Below, one piece after another: positions 16,963 to 26,159 of a stretch of DNA of 64,000 bases. Numbering within the stretch: the stretch's first letter is position 1; every line of letters begins with the position of its first letter. The stretch is from Chersky-822 sp035606435 (lineage in GTDB: Bacteria; Actinomycetota; Actinomycetes; Streptosporangiales; Streptosporangiaceae). A model generated the notes under the pieces. The model made no database searches and was not told the origin of the DNA. It saw only the letters and a list, made by a program, of their open reading frames with translations. Where the stretch lies: the NCBI GenBank assembly GCA_035606435.1, contig DATNFM010000054.1, positions 10,070 to 74,069 on the forward strand. Reading direction: 5' to 3'. Made by a program: the position numbers and the translations under genes.

Positions 16963-18855
16963 ATGCCCGGGATGAACTCAGGGCTCAACATCAACGATGC
17001 CCAGGTGGTTTCCGCCTTCGGTCGCGCCTTGCTGCATCAGGGCCTGATCGCGGTGCTGCTGTTCGCGACCCTTGGCGTGATCTGGATTTCCGCCCGAGCC
17101 TGGCACTCGCAGAAGGTTCCCCTGGAGCCGACCGGCGCCCCCGGCAACTCCGGCAACTCCGGCAACTCCGGCACCGAGGCCCAGGAGTCACCAGAGCCGG
17201 CGGCCAGGCAGGTTCTGCGGATCGGGTTCGGGCTGATCTGGATCTTCGACGGCATCCTGCAGGCCCAGCCCAAGATGGCGCTCGGCCTGCCGTCTCAGGT
17301 CATTCAGCCGACCGCGGCGACCTCCCCGCACTGGGTGCAGACGATAGTCAACTGGGCGGGCACGAACTGGTCGTATCACCCCCTGCAGGCGGCAGCGGCG
17401 GCGGTCTGGATCCAGGTCGGAATCGGCGTCTGGCTGCTCGCCTCGCCGAGAGGGCGGCTGTCGCGGCTGGCTGGCCTGGCCAGCGTCGCCTGGAGCCTGG
17501 TCGTCTGGGTGTTCGGCGAGTCCTTCGGCGGAGTCCTCGCCCCCGGCCAGACCTGGCTGTTCGGCGCCCCCGGCGCGGCGCTGATCTACGCGGTCGCGAC
17601 CGGCCTGATCGCGCTGCCCGACCGGGCCTGGACAACACGCAAGCTGGGCCGCGCTGTGCTCGGCGGCACCGGAGTGTTCCTGCTCGGCATGGCGCTGCTG
17701 CAGGCCTGGCCCGGCCGCGGATTCTGGCAGGGCACGACCGGACGCGGACAGACCGCCCCGCTCGCGGGCATGGCCAGTTCTATGGCGCAGTTGTCGCAGC
17801 CGCAGTTCCTGGTCAAGCTGGTTAACGCCTTCACGTCCTTCGACGAGGCCCACGGCTTCGCGGTGAACCTAGTCGCCGTCATCGCCCTCGCCGCAATTGG
17901 CTCGGTCTTCCTGCTCAGTTTCGCTAAGAGCCCGGAGCCGTACCGGATCGGCCGCCTGCCGATACTCAAGGGCGCCCTGATCGCCTTCGTCGCGATCAGC
18001 CTCCTCGACTGGATCTTCATCGAGGACCTCGGCTTCCTCGGCGGCCTCGGCACCGACCCGAACAGCATGATCCCCATGATCTTGCTGGCCGTAGCCGGCT
18101 ACCTGGCCCTTACCCGCCCCACCCCCGCCGAGGCGCAGTCCCCAGCCCAGGTCACCAGCCGCGCGTCCCTCAGTCCAGGAAGAGCCTTCGGCCTGCTAGC
18201 CGGCGCCAGCTTCCGCTCGGTCGTCGCCGCCGGTGCCGTCGCCGTGATCTTGCTCGGCGCCGCCCCGCTGGCGATTGCCCGGTCCAACCCGAACGCCGAC
18301 CCGATCCTGGCCCAGGCGGTCAGCGGCCACTCCTCCAACCTGAACCTGCGGGCCCCAGGATTCACGCTGACCGACCAGTCCAGCCACCAGATCAGCCTGG
18401 CCAGCCTGCGCGGCAAGGTGGTCCTGCTGACCTTCCTCGATCCGGTCTGCACGACCGACTGCCCGCTGATGGGAACCGAGTTCGCGCAGACCAGCCGCCT
18501 GCTGGCGGCCGACTCCGGCCGGGTCGAATTGGTCGGTGTCGTGCTGAGCCCTTCGTACCGGTCCCTGTCGGCGGTGCGGGCCTTCGATGAGCACGACGGA
18601 CTCGCTTCGATCTCAAACTGGCACTACCTGACCGGCTCGCTGGCCAGCCTGAAGAAGGTCTGGGCCAGTTACGGCATGACGGCCGATGTGCTGCCGGCCG
18701 GAGCGATGACTGGCCATGACGATGTGGCGTTCCTGATCAACCAGGCCGGCAAGGTCGTGCGCGAGTTCGACGCCGACCCGGGCCCTGGCACGGCCGCGAT
18801 GATCTCGTCGTACTCGGTCCTGTTCGCCAACGCCGTCCGCCAGGAACTCAGATGA
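16963..18855 (+). CDS. membrane protein fused to a SCO1/SenC copper-chaperone domain
   Basis: A 630-residue protein. Residues 1-440 hold about nine to ten membrane segments, with a GNS repeat (61-70) in a loop. Residues 455-630 form an extracytoplasmic thioredoxin-fold domain (APGFTLTDQSSHQISLASLRGKVVLLTFLDP) with the SCO metal motif C496-TTD-C500 and a downstream GHDD histidine near 575. SCO1 proteins deliver copper to the CuA site of cytochrome oxidase. ATG 16963 follows an AAAGGAG site. It sits under CsoR-like palindromes and overlaps the following lipoprotein gene by 4 bases. Confidence 0.85.
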   Translation: MPGMNSGLNINDAQVVSAFGRALLHQGLIAVLLFATLGVIWISARAWHSQKVPLEPTGAPGNSGNSGNSGTEAQESPEPAARQVLRIGFGLIWIFDGILQAQPKMALGLPSQVIQPTAATSPHWVQTIVNWAGTNWSYHPLQAAAAAVWIQVGIGVWLLASPRGRLSRLAGLASVAWSLVVWVFGESFGGVLAPGQTWLFGAPGAALIYAVATGLIALPDRAWTTRKLGRAVLGGTGVFLLGMALLQAWPGRGFWQGTTGRGQTAPLAGMASSMAQLSQPQFLVKLVNAFTSFDEAHGFAVNLVAVIALAAIGSVFLLSFAKSPEPYRIGRLPILKGALIAFVAISLLDWIFIEDLGFLGGLGTDPNSMIPMILLAVAGYLALTRPTPAEAQSPAQVTSRASLSPGRAFGLLAGASFRSVVAAGAVAVILLGAAPLAIARSNPNADPILAQAVSGHSSNLNLRAPGFTLTDQSSHQISLASLRGKVVLLTFLDPVCTTDCPLMGTEFAQTSRLLAADSGRVELVGVVLSPSYRSLSAVRAFDEHDGLASISNWHYLTGSLASLKKVWASYGMTADVLPAGAMTGHDDVAFLINQAGKVVREFDADPGPGTAAMISSYSVLFANAVRQELR

Positions 18856-20036
18856 GCGGCCGCCCGACCAAGGCCAGCCTCCGGGCAGCGGCCACGGCAC
18901 TCGGCATCGCCCTGCTGGCTACCGCCTGCGGCCAAGCCAGCCGCCAGGCGGCCCGGCCACCAGCCGGGAATCCAGCCGCCAAGCTTTCCCTGGCCACATC
19001 GGTGGCGACCACCAGCCGCAACTGGGCGGTCCTGGTGGTCGGCAACTCGGCCGACAGCACCAACGACTTCTGGCAACTCCTCACCCGCCCAGCCCGCCCT
19101 ACCCGCCCGGCCACCGGCGGCACCTGGCGGCTGGTCACCCCGCCCGGCGTGGCGAGCAACGGCGGCCTCGTAGTCGCCCCGACCGGCACCAGCTCGCTGC
19201 TCGCCGGATTCCTTCCTAGCCAGGAACTGCGCTTCACCCCGCTCGCCACCACGGCTAGCGCCGGCAGCAGTTGGTCGGCCGGCGTCCTGAATGCCCGCCT
19301 GGCCGACACCCCGGACGCCCTGGCCGCCGACCCTGGCACCGCCAAGGTGCTGGCTCTCCTGGCCGACGGCACGCTGCGCCAGAGCCTCAACAGCGGCCAG
19401 ACCTGGTCCACGATCGCCACCAGGCAGTCGGTCGCCAGAACTCAGGCCGGCCGCCGCTGCGACGTCACCCGGCTCACCGGCACCGCGTTCAGCCCGTCCG
19501 GCGACCCGATGCTCACCGCCGGCTGCACGGCCAACGGCCAGGCTGGCATCTTCACCCTCACCAGCGGAACCTGGCAGCCCGGCAACCCAGGCGTGCCAGC
19601 CCGCCAGCCGGTCACCACCTTGTCGATCTCATCGTCCGCCGGAATCACCCAGGCGCTGCTGGCGATCGGCGATGGTGCCACCACCGGCCTGGCCGCCGCC
19701 CGCTACGCGGGCGATCCGGCCCGCTGGACGCTGTCACAGGCATTCACGGTCGGCAACGAGAAGGTTCTTTCCGTATCGACCGGCAGCAACGGCACTATCG
19801 CCGTGCTGCTGTCGGGTCGTCGCGGTCTGCTGCTAGCGGGGGCAGCAGCAGACTGGCGGCGGCTACCCGGGCTGCCGCCAGCCACCCAAGCGCTGGCGGC
19901 CGGCCCGGGTACTGAACTGCAGGCACTTACCGCCGGGCGCACCACAGTTGGTGTCTGGACGCTGAACGACTCACGCTCGGGCTGGACCCAGGCCCAGCAC
20001 CTGCCGGTCCCGATCCAGTTCGGCAGCTCGGGCTGA
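18852..20036 (+). CDS. lipoprotein with BNR/beta-propeller-like repeats
   Basis: A 394-residue exported lipoprotein. The signal peptide ends in a lipobox (ALLATACG, modified Cys26). The mature part has repeated short beta motifs, including LADGTLRQSLNSGQTWSTIA, which resembles the Asp-box/BNR motif (S.D.G.TW) of sialidase-like propellers. It is translationally coupled (ATGA overlap) to the SCO1-fusion gene, so it may act in the same extracytoplasmic copper or respiratory process. The specific function is unknown. Confidence 0.75.
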   Translation: MSGRPTKASLRAAATALGIALLATACGQASRQAARPPAGNPAAKLSLATSVATTSRNWAVLVVGNSADSTNDFWQLLTRPARPTRPATGGTWRLVTPPGVASNGGLVVAPTGTSSLLAGFLPSQELRFTPLATTASAGSSWSAGVLNARLADTPDALAADPGTAKVLALLADGTLRQSLNSGQTWSTIATRQSVARTQAGRRCDVTRLTGTAFSPSGDPMLTAGCTANGQAGIFTLTSGTWQPGNPGVPARQPVTTLSISSSAGITQALLAIGDGATTGLAAARYAGDPARWTLSQAFTVGNEKVLSVSTGSNGTIAVLLSGRRGLLLAGAAADWRRLPGLPPATQALAAGPGTELQALTAGRTTVGVWTLNDSRSGWTQAQHLPVPIQFGSSG

Positions 20037-20195
20037 CCGCAGTCACGGCAAAGTTCTTAAGTTCTTTCAGCCAGAAAAATTTGCGCCCGCCAGCGGCCCA
20101 GCGTCCTGAACGGCTGCGGTGTAAGGGCAATGTCGGGGCAATGTCGGGGCGGCGTGCCTGGGGAGCCGACGCGCTCTGCCGGACTATCGAATGGC

Positions 20196-20250
20196 ACCGG
20201 CAAACAGGCTGGTCAGAACAAAAGGGACCGGCAAACAGGCTGGTCAGAAC
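20196..20250. repeat. 24-bp direct repeat in a 5' leader
   Basis: ACCGGCAAACAGGCTGGTCA followed by GAAC occurs at 20196-20219 and again at 20227-20250, directly upstream of the ribosome site of the HAF-like gene. A shorter repeat (GGCAATGTCGG, twice) precedes it near 20127-20150. Confidence 0.85.
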
Positions 20251-20266
20251 CCGAGAAGGAACAGCG

Positions 20267-21259
20267 ATGAGGTATCCCCAGTCCGCTACCCGGCGCTTCC
20301 TGCGTTCCGCTGGCGTTGCCGGCGCGGCCGCCCTGGCTACCGGCGCGATGGCGGCGGTCTCGCTCGCGCCAGCTCAGGCCGCACCGAGCGCGCCAGCGAT
20401 CCACTACAAGTTCAAGACGATCAACAACAACAACGACCCGACGTTCAACCAGCTGCTGGGCATCAACGACGCGGGCAAGATCGCCGGCTACTTCGGCTCA
20501 GGCGCCAAGGGCCACCCCAACAAGGGCTACACGCTGACCTCGCCGTACCACCAGGTCAACTTCCGCAACCAGAACTTCCCCGGCTCCAAGCAGACCCAGG
20601 TCACCGCGCTCAACAACACCGGCATCCAGGTCGGCTTCTACTCCAAGATGAACACGGCCAGCGGGGCGAACAATAACTTCGGCTACTACTCGCTCAACGG
20701 CACGCACTTCCACAAGGTCAACTTCCCGACTCACAACCCCGCCAACCCGCCCGTAGACCAGTTGCTCGGCGTCAACGACTCCGGCCTGGCGGTCGGCTTC
20801 TACGTGGACGCCGCTGGCGCTAGCCACGGCTACCTGTACAACATCAACGCGCACAAGTACCACAGCGAGAACCCGCCGCTCGGCACTGGCGTGAAGAGCG
20901 TGACGCCGACCGGCATCAACGACTCGGACAGCGTCGTCGGCTTCTTCGTCAACTCCCACGACGACACCCGCGGCTTCCTGGTCAGGACGGCTTCGCCGCA
21001 TCTGTTCATCCTCAACGTGCCCGGCTCGGACTCCACGACGCCGTTCGGCGTCAACAAGTTCGGAATGGTCGTCGGCACCTACACCGTCGGCTCGAAGAAC
21101 CTCGGCTTCACCTGGACCCGCAAGGGCGGCTTCCACACCGTCAAGGACCCGAACGGCCCGAACCAGACCTTCGTCAACGGCGTCAACTCCGCCGGTGACC
21201 TGGTCGGCTTCTACGTCGACAAGAAGGGCAACACCGACGGCTTCCTCGCAAAGCCGTAA
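20267..21259 (+). CDS. secreted HAF-repeat-like protein
   Basis: A 330-residue exported protein. ATG 20267 follows AGAAGGA. The N-terminus (RYPQSATRRFLRSAG plus an Ala-rich core ending PAQAAPS) is a signal peptide and might be Tat type because of the paired Arg. The mature protein has about six degenerate repeats of roughly 50 residues, each containing GINDAGKIAGYF-like text (for example GVNDSGLAVGFYVD, GINDSDSVVGFF, GVNSAGDLVGFYVD). This matches the extracellular HAF repeat pattern, a beta-propeller-like fold of unknown role. A terminator-like hairpin follows. Confidence 0.8.
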   Translation: MRYPQSATRRFLRSAGVAGAAALATGAMAAVSLAPAQAAPSAPAIHYKFKTINNNNDPTFNQLLGINDAGKIAGYFGSGAKGHPNKGYTLTSPYHQVNFRNQNFPGSKQTQVTALNNTGIQVGFYSKMNTASGANNNFGYYSLNGTHFHKVNFPTHNPANPPVDQLLGVNDSGLAVGFYVDAAGASHGYLYNINAHKYHSENPPLGTGVKSVTPTGINDSDSVVGFFVNSHDDTRGFLVRTASPHLFILNVPGSDSTTPFGVNKFGMVVGTYTVGSKNLGFTWTRKGGFHTVKDPNGPNQTFVNGVNSAGDLVGFYVDKKGNTDGFLAKP

Positions 21260-21281
21260 TCGACTCGCCGTAAACCGACTC

Positions 21282-21310
21282 GGGCGGTGGGCCAGGACGG
21301 CTCACCGCCC
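21282..21310. terminator. terminator-like hairpin between convergent genes
   Basis: Stem GGGCGGTGGGCC/GGCTCACCGCCC (12 pairs, one G-T) with a 5-base loop, between the convergent HAF-like gene and the NB-ARC regulator gene. It could serve both. Confidence 0.65.
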
Positions 21311-21419
21311 GCTCCAACCCGCGGCTGGGCGTCGTTTGGCGGGCGACGCTCGGCCGCGTTCGCTGACGTCACCACCACGGGGCAGGGCGGACCTTCTGGA
21401 AGGCCGGTCTCAGCCGGGG

Positions 21420-24400
21420 CTAGCTCGTGCTCCAGACGGCCGGCGGCCGGCAGCCGAGTTCGGCCAGTTCGGCCAGGCCCTCGGCGGCCCGGTCCGGCAG
21501 CAGGAGCAGAGTGCAGGCTCGCTCGAATCGAGCCCCGATCCGCTCCCAGCCGGCCACCGACCGCTCAAGCTCGGCCCGGTCGTCATGCAGCCTGCCGGCG
21601 GCCCTGGCCAGGCAAGCGGCGGCCCAGTAGTTCTCCGCTCCGGCCGGGGCCGCCTCCTCGAGCCGACTCTCCGCGTCAGGAAGGCCAGCGACGACCGCGA
21701 CCTCGGCCACGATTCCCCATGCGTACGGGCGCATCGAGTACCAGTGCGGCGCCTCGTACCACGGCTGGCGGGCATCGTTCAGGCCCCGCACGGCGGCCAG
21801 CGCCAGATCCAGCCGCTGCTCATGCAGGGCGATGCGGGCATCGGTGAACATCGCCGCCCAGAACAGGTTCGTGCCGGCCGCCGGATCACCGTCGATGCCG
21901 ATCAGCTCGCCAAGCCGTCCAAGCCATACTCGACGGCTTTCGTCGTCGCCGCGCAGGCCGTGTCCGAGCATGGCGCCGTAGATCGCCGGACCCATCCACC
22001 GCGCATCCGGCCGGCCGGCCATCTCCCACCCGTCCCACATCGTCTGGGCCGATGCGAGCGCTTCGTCGAACTTGCCTTGCAGCACTAGCGGCAGGATCGG
22101 CTTGCTCGCGGTCCGATGCGGCTGGCCGCTGGCGATGTCATCACCCGCTGCTAGCGTGGCCGTGTTCAGCGCAGCGGGAAGGTCACCGGCAGTCACTGCG
22201 ATCTCGGTGACCATATGGAAGGCGTCGATGATCTCCGCGCCGGCGCGGGGATCGTGCCGGGGAAGGAGCTTGAGCAGTTCGGCCCGTTCGGCGTTGACCT
22301 GGTGGGCCTCGCGCAGCCGGCCGCCGGCGTCCAGCGCGCCGACAACAGCGTCTAGCGCGCCGCTGATCAGCACGGGATCGGCGGTCAGCCGGGCGGCTTC
22401 CAGCGCCTTGGTCGCCAGGGTCAGCTCTGGCACTGTCTTCTCGCCCTGCGCGATCCAGGCCGCCGCGGCCGCTAGGTACGCGGCCGCGACCGGAGCGTAG
22501 GCCGGGGACCGGGCGGTCGCCTCTTCCAGCATCGCTTCCAGTTGGCTGTGCGGGATCTCCGCCGGGAACTCGGCGGCGAACCGGTCAGCGATCGTGACGG
22601 CATACCCGATAGCCGCAGCCCAGCCCCCTCGGTCGCCGGCCGCATCAGATCGCGCCGCCGAAGCGAGCAGCAGGTCAAAGGCCTGCTGGCCGCGCCCGGT
22701 CGCCATCGCGACATCGGCCGCCGTGCGCAAGTCAAACGCGGCCTGCCCCGGGGTCGCCGCGAGCGCCGCGGCGGTCCGGTAGTGCTCGCACGCCTCGTTC
22801 ATGAATCGTCGCGCGTAAGCAAGATGCCCGAGGGCCCGAGCCAGCCGATGCCGCACGCCCGAACCCCCGGCGGCCCGCCCCAGCCCAGCCGCGCCGCCGG
22901 CCGGCCGGGCAAAGTCCGCCGCACGCGCAACTGAACCCTTCCCGCCGGCACCACCGGCCCCGCGTGCGGTGCTGGCTCCTGTCGCACCGGAGCGACGGCT
23001 ATCGCTGGATTCTCGGGCGACGTCGGCCTCGGGGGCCGATAGGGCGGCGCGGAGGTCGTCGGCGATGGTGTCGAAGGCGGCGCGCCAGGGGCGGTCAGAC
23101 TCGGCGCGTTTTTCGAGGTCGGCCGCGACCTGGGCGGCCCAGCGCAGGTGCGCGTCCAGGATCGCGGCCTCCTCGTCGCTGGCAGCGAGCCGGTCGACCG
23201 CATAGGCCCTGATCGTCTCGAGCATCTGCCAGCGGCTGCTGTCCGGCCCCTGCCGGTGGGTCAGCAGGCTCTTGTCGGTCAGCCGACCGACTAGGTCAGC
23301 GATCACGCTCCGGTTGGCTTCGCGGCCCTCACCCGCAACCGCCACGGCGGCGTCCAGGTCGAACCCGCCGATGAACGCTCCCGCCCGCCGGAACATCACC
23401 CGCTCGTCCTCATCGAGCAGATCGTGGCTCCAGTCGATCACCGCGCGCAGCGACCGGTGCCGCTCGTGCGCGACCCGGCTGCCCGCCAGCAACCGCAGAT
23501 AGTCATCGAGCCCAGCGAGCAGGCCGTCGATTCCCAGCGAAGCGCTGCGGGCGGCGGCTAGCTCGATTGCCAGGGGGATCCCGTCAAGCCGGGCACAGAC
23601 CTGACTGATGACCTCAGCGGAACCGGCAAAGCTCGGGTTGCTCGCCTTTGCCCGGTCCAGGAACAGCGCTTCGGCCTCTGGCCTGGCCAGCCCGGGCGAA
23701 CCGTTCACCAGCGACAGCGGCGGGACCGTGACGACTACCTCACCCGGGATGGCCAGCCGTTCCCGGCTGGTGGCCAGGACGGTCAGGTCACCGCAGTTGG
23801 CCAGCAGCTTTTCCACGAACGGGGCGACCACATCGAGCAAGTGCTCGCAATTGTCCAGGACGAGCAAGGACCGGCCTTTCGCCAGATGCTCGTGCAGGGC
23901 CGCATCCAGCGACCGGCCAGGCCCCTCCGTCACGCCCAGCAGCGCGGCCACCGACTGGCTGATGAAGCCCTGGCGCACCGGAACCAGATCGGCGAACGCG
24001 GCGCCGGACGGATATGCGGGCGCCGCCAGTTCGGCGGCCCTGGACGCCAGCCTGGTTTTGCCAACCCCGCCGGGGCCGACCAGGCTCACCACCGAACTGC
24101 CGTTCAGCGCCGTGAGTACCGCTGTCAGCTGGTTGTCCCGGCCGACGAAGCTGGTGCGGGTCGCTGGCAGGCCGGCCACCACCCCGGCCTGTCGCCCGGC
24201 ACCCTCGGGCGACTCGATGCCGACCGCAGGCGGCGCTGGCCCGGCCCTGGGCAGGCTCGTGGCCTGATCGGCGGCCAGTGCCAGCAGTTCCCGGTCCGCA
24301 GGAGACAAGTCGAGCGCCTCGGCGATGAGTCGTACCGTCGACAGCCTCGGTGCGTTTCGCCGGCCCTGCTCGATGGCCGCGATCGTCGCCGGGCTGATGC

Positions 24401-24482
24401 GACACTGCTCGGCGAGTGCCTCCTGGGTAAGGCTGGCCGCTACTCGGAACCGCCGCAGCAAATCACCAAAGGCATCGGCCAT
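21420..24482 (-). CDS. XRE-HTH, NB-ARC and TPR regulator
   Basis: A 1020-residue STAND-type regulator. Residues 5-65 form an XRE/Cro-like DNA-binding domain (LLRRFRVAASLTQEALAEQCRISPATIAAIEQGRRNAP). An NB-ARC ATPase follows (VSLVGPGGVGKTRLA; LLVLDNCEHLLD; ATSRERL; GLPLAIELAAAR-like segment), and a long TPR-like half ends the protein. A disordered Gly/Ala/Arg insertion (about 22870-23040) interrupts the helical region. ATG 24482 is chosen because MADAFGDLLRRFR starts the HTH. Target genes are unknown, and no biosynthetic genes lie immediately beside it. Confidence 0.85.
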   Translation of the reverse strand: MADAFGDLLRRFRVAASLTQEALAEQCRISPATIAAIEQGRRNAPRLSTVRLIAEALDLSPADRELLALAADQATSLPRAGPAPPAVGIESPEGAGRQAGVVAGLPATRTSFVGRDNQLTAVLTALNGSSVVSLVGPGGVGKTRLASRAAELAAPAYPSGAAFADLVPVRQGFISQSVAALLGVTEGPGRSLDAALHEHLAKGRSLLVLDNCEHLLDVVAPFVEKLLANCGDLTVLATSRERLAIPGEVVVTVPPLSLVNGSPGLARPEAEALFLDRAKASNPSFAGSAEVISQVCARLDGIPLAIELAAARSASLGIDGLLAGLDDYLRLLAGSRVAHERHRSLRAVIDWSHDLLDEDERVMFRRAGAFIGGFDLDAAVAVAGEGREANRSVIADLVGRLTDKSLLTHRQGPDSSRWQMLETIRAYAVDRLAASDEEAAILDAHLRWAAQVAADLEKRAESDRPWRAAFDTIADDLRAALSAPEADVARESSDSRRSGATGASTARGAGGAGGKGSVARAADFARPAGGAAGLGRAAGGSGVRHRLARALGHLAYARRFMNEACEHYRTAAALAATPGQAAFDLRTAADVAMATGRGQQAFDLLLASAARSDAAGDRGGWAAAIGYAVTIADRFAAEFPAEIPHSQLEAMLEEATARSPAYAPVAAAYLAAAAAWIAQGEKTVPELTLATKALEAARLTADPVLISGALDAVVGALDAGGRLREAHQVNAERAELLKLLPRHDPRAGAEIIDAFHMVTEIAVTAGDLPAALNTATLAAGDDIASGQPHRTASKPILPLVLQGKFDEALASAQTMWDGWEMAGRPDARWMGPAIYGAMLGHGLRGDDESRRVWLGRLGELIGIDGDPAAGTNLFWAAMFTDARIALHEQRLDLALAAVRGLNDARQPWYEAPHWYSMRPYAWGIVAEVAVVAGLPDAESRLEEAAPAGAENYWAAACLARAAGRLHDDRAELERSVAGWERIGARFERACTLLLLPDRAAEGLAELAELGCRPPAVWSTS

Positions 24483-24587
24483 CGCAGGAATATCTACTCC
24501 CCTCCGGCCTGAGTCTAGGACCGCTGGTTTCAGCGGGCCAGACCCCTCGCGTGACAGAAATGCCACACGATGGGTCCTGGACTTCAC

Positions 24588-26153
24588 TCAGATCCAACTG
24601 TTAACCCACATTCGGCTCAGCCAGGCCCCGTAAGGAAGCACTCTGTCGGCAAGTACCGGATACAAGTAGATGAAGTTCGCCAGCACCAGGAGCAGGTAGC
24701 CACCCGATACCGAGGCCAGGACGATCCGGGACTGAAAGGTTTCGTAAAGCAGGCCAAGGACGAGGGCGGTGGCCATCACCAGGAACGGATCGAATACCAC
24801 GGCGTAATAGAAGAACTCGGTACGGTGGTCGTGGTAGTAAAACCAGATCCACGGCAGCCACCCGGCGGCGACCGCGGCCAGAACGGCGCCAACCTGCCAG
24901 TCCCGCCGCCAGATCCACCAGGCAACGCTGAAGAGCAGCGCGGCAGTGGCCATCCACCAGATCAGCGGGGTGCCGATGGCCAGTACTTCCTGCTCGGTCG
25001 AACGCGCCGTCCCGCCGCACAGGCGTCCGGCCGGAACGCAGTTGGCGTGGAACGAGATCGGCCGGGCGAGGATCGGCCAGCCGAGCGGATTCGTCTGGTA
25101 GGAGTGAGTGGTGCGCAGGCCCAGGCCGAAGCCGAGCATGGATTTCTGATACTGCAGCCAGGCCAGGATCGTCCCGGCCGGATGACCGTCGTTGAAGGCG
25201 GCCCCGTTGCGGTCATAGCCGTAGCTGGTCGCGAACCAGCCGGTCCAGGACGCGACGTAGGCCGCCAACGGCGCAAGCCCAAACCAGACCGGCAGCCACG
25301 GGCCATCGCTGCGGGCCACTGCCCCGAGAGCCCGGAGGGACGACCTCCCGGAACCCCCCGCGATGACAGGCCTGACCGATCCAGCCGCGCGCCGGGCGGC
25401 CCAATCCCAGGCCACCACCAGGATCGCGAGGACCGGAAGGTACCATACACCATTCCATTTCGTCGCGCACGCGGCGCCCAGGCACACCCCGGCGAGCAGC
25501 AACGGCCAGCGGAGCCCCAGCCTCGCCGGCACATCCCGAGCCAGCGCATCGGCAAGCCGCGCTCTCGTCCGGTCGCGGTCCAAGACGATCAGGCCGAAGG
25601 CGGCCAGGATCCAGAACATGACGAAGATATCGAGGATCGCCGTCCGGCTGAGCACGAATTCGAGGCCATCAAGAGCCAGCAGCAGGCCGGCCACGCAGCC
25701 GAGCCAGGTGGACCCGGTCAGCCGTCGGGCGATCCGGGCCGTCATCAAGATCGCCAGCGAGCCGACCAGCGCGGCCGCGAACCGCCAGCCGAATGGCGTC
25801 ACGCCGAACAGCCATTCCCCGACCGCGATCATGATCTTGCCGAGCGGCGGGTGGGCCACGTACTCGGCCTGGGTACCGAGCAGAATGTGGGTGCCGCCGT
25901 GAGCTAGCACGGCATCGGAGTTGTGCACGTGGCTGATCTCAACGCCGTGTTTCAAGATGCCGTAGGCATCGGGCACGTAGTAGGTCTCGTCGAAGACCAC
26001 CCCGTGCGGCACGCTCAGCCGGTCGAACCGCAGGAAGCCACCGAACAATGTCACTAGCAGCGGACCGGCCCAGCCCTGCCAGTTGCGCGGCAAAGGCAAA
26101 ACGAGCCGATCACGCAGATCAGGTTGTGCGGCAGCAGGAAGCGATTCGATCAA
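24588..26153 (-). CDS. pmt: dolichyl-phosphate-mannose-type protein O-mannosyltransferase
   Basis: A 521-residue polytopic GT39/PMT-family enzyme. The first extracytoplasmic loop carries the catalytic FDETYYVPDAY (Asp-Glu) motif. The C-terminal membrane block ends with EFFYYAVVFDPFLVMATALVLG. It transfers mannose from polyprenyl-phosphate-mannose to secreted proteins during export. The loop IAGGSGRSSLRALG (25332-25361) is encoded by a family A hairpin repeat, so the gene has absorbed an insertion. The next gene (COG4705-like) lies 6 bases upstream on the same strand. Confidence 0.9.
   Translation of the reverse strand: MIESLPAAAQPDLRDRLVLPLPRNWQGWAGPLLVTLFGGFLRFDRLSVPHGVVFDETYYVPDAYGILKHGVEISHVHNSDAVLAHGGTHILLGTQAEYVAHPPLGKIMIAVGEWLFGVTPFGWRFAAALVGSLAILMTARIARRLTGSTWLGCVAGLLLALDGLEFVLSRTAILDIFVMFWILAAFGLIVLDRDRTRARLADALARDVPARLGLRWPLLLAGVCLGAACATKWNGVWYLPVLAILVVAWDWAARRAAGSVRPVIAGGSGRSSLRALGAVARSDGPWLPVWFGLAPLAAYVASWTGWFATSYGYDRNGAAFNDGHPAGTILAWLQYQKSMLGFGLGLRTTHSYQTNPLGWPILARPISFHANCVPAGRLCGGTARSTEQEVLAIGTPLIWWMATAALLFSVAWWIWRRDWQVGAVLAAVAAGWLPWIWFYYHDHRTEFFYYAVVFDPFLVMATALVLGLLYETFQSRIVLASVSGGYLLLVLANFIYLYPVLADRVLPYGAWLSRMWVNSWI
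25332..25361 (-). repeat. family A hairpin repeat, copy A1 (inside pmt)
   Basis: CCGGAGGGACGACCTCCCGG then AACCCCCC. Same ACGA loop and AACCCCCC tail as the cluster copies, with a weaker stem. It encodes GGSGRSS in the mannosyltransferase on the opposite strand. Confidence 0.75.
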
Positions 26154-26159
26154 CTGATG

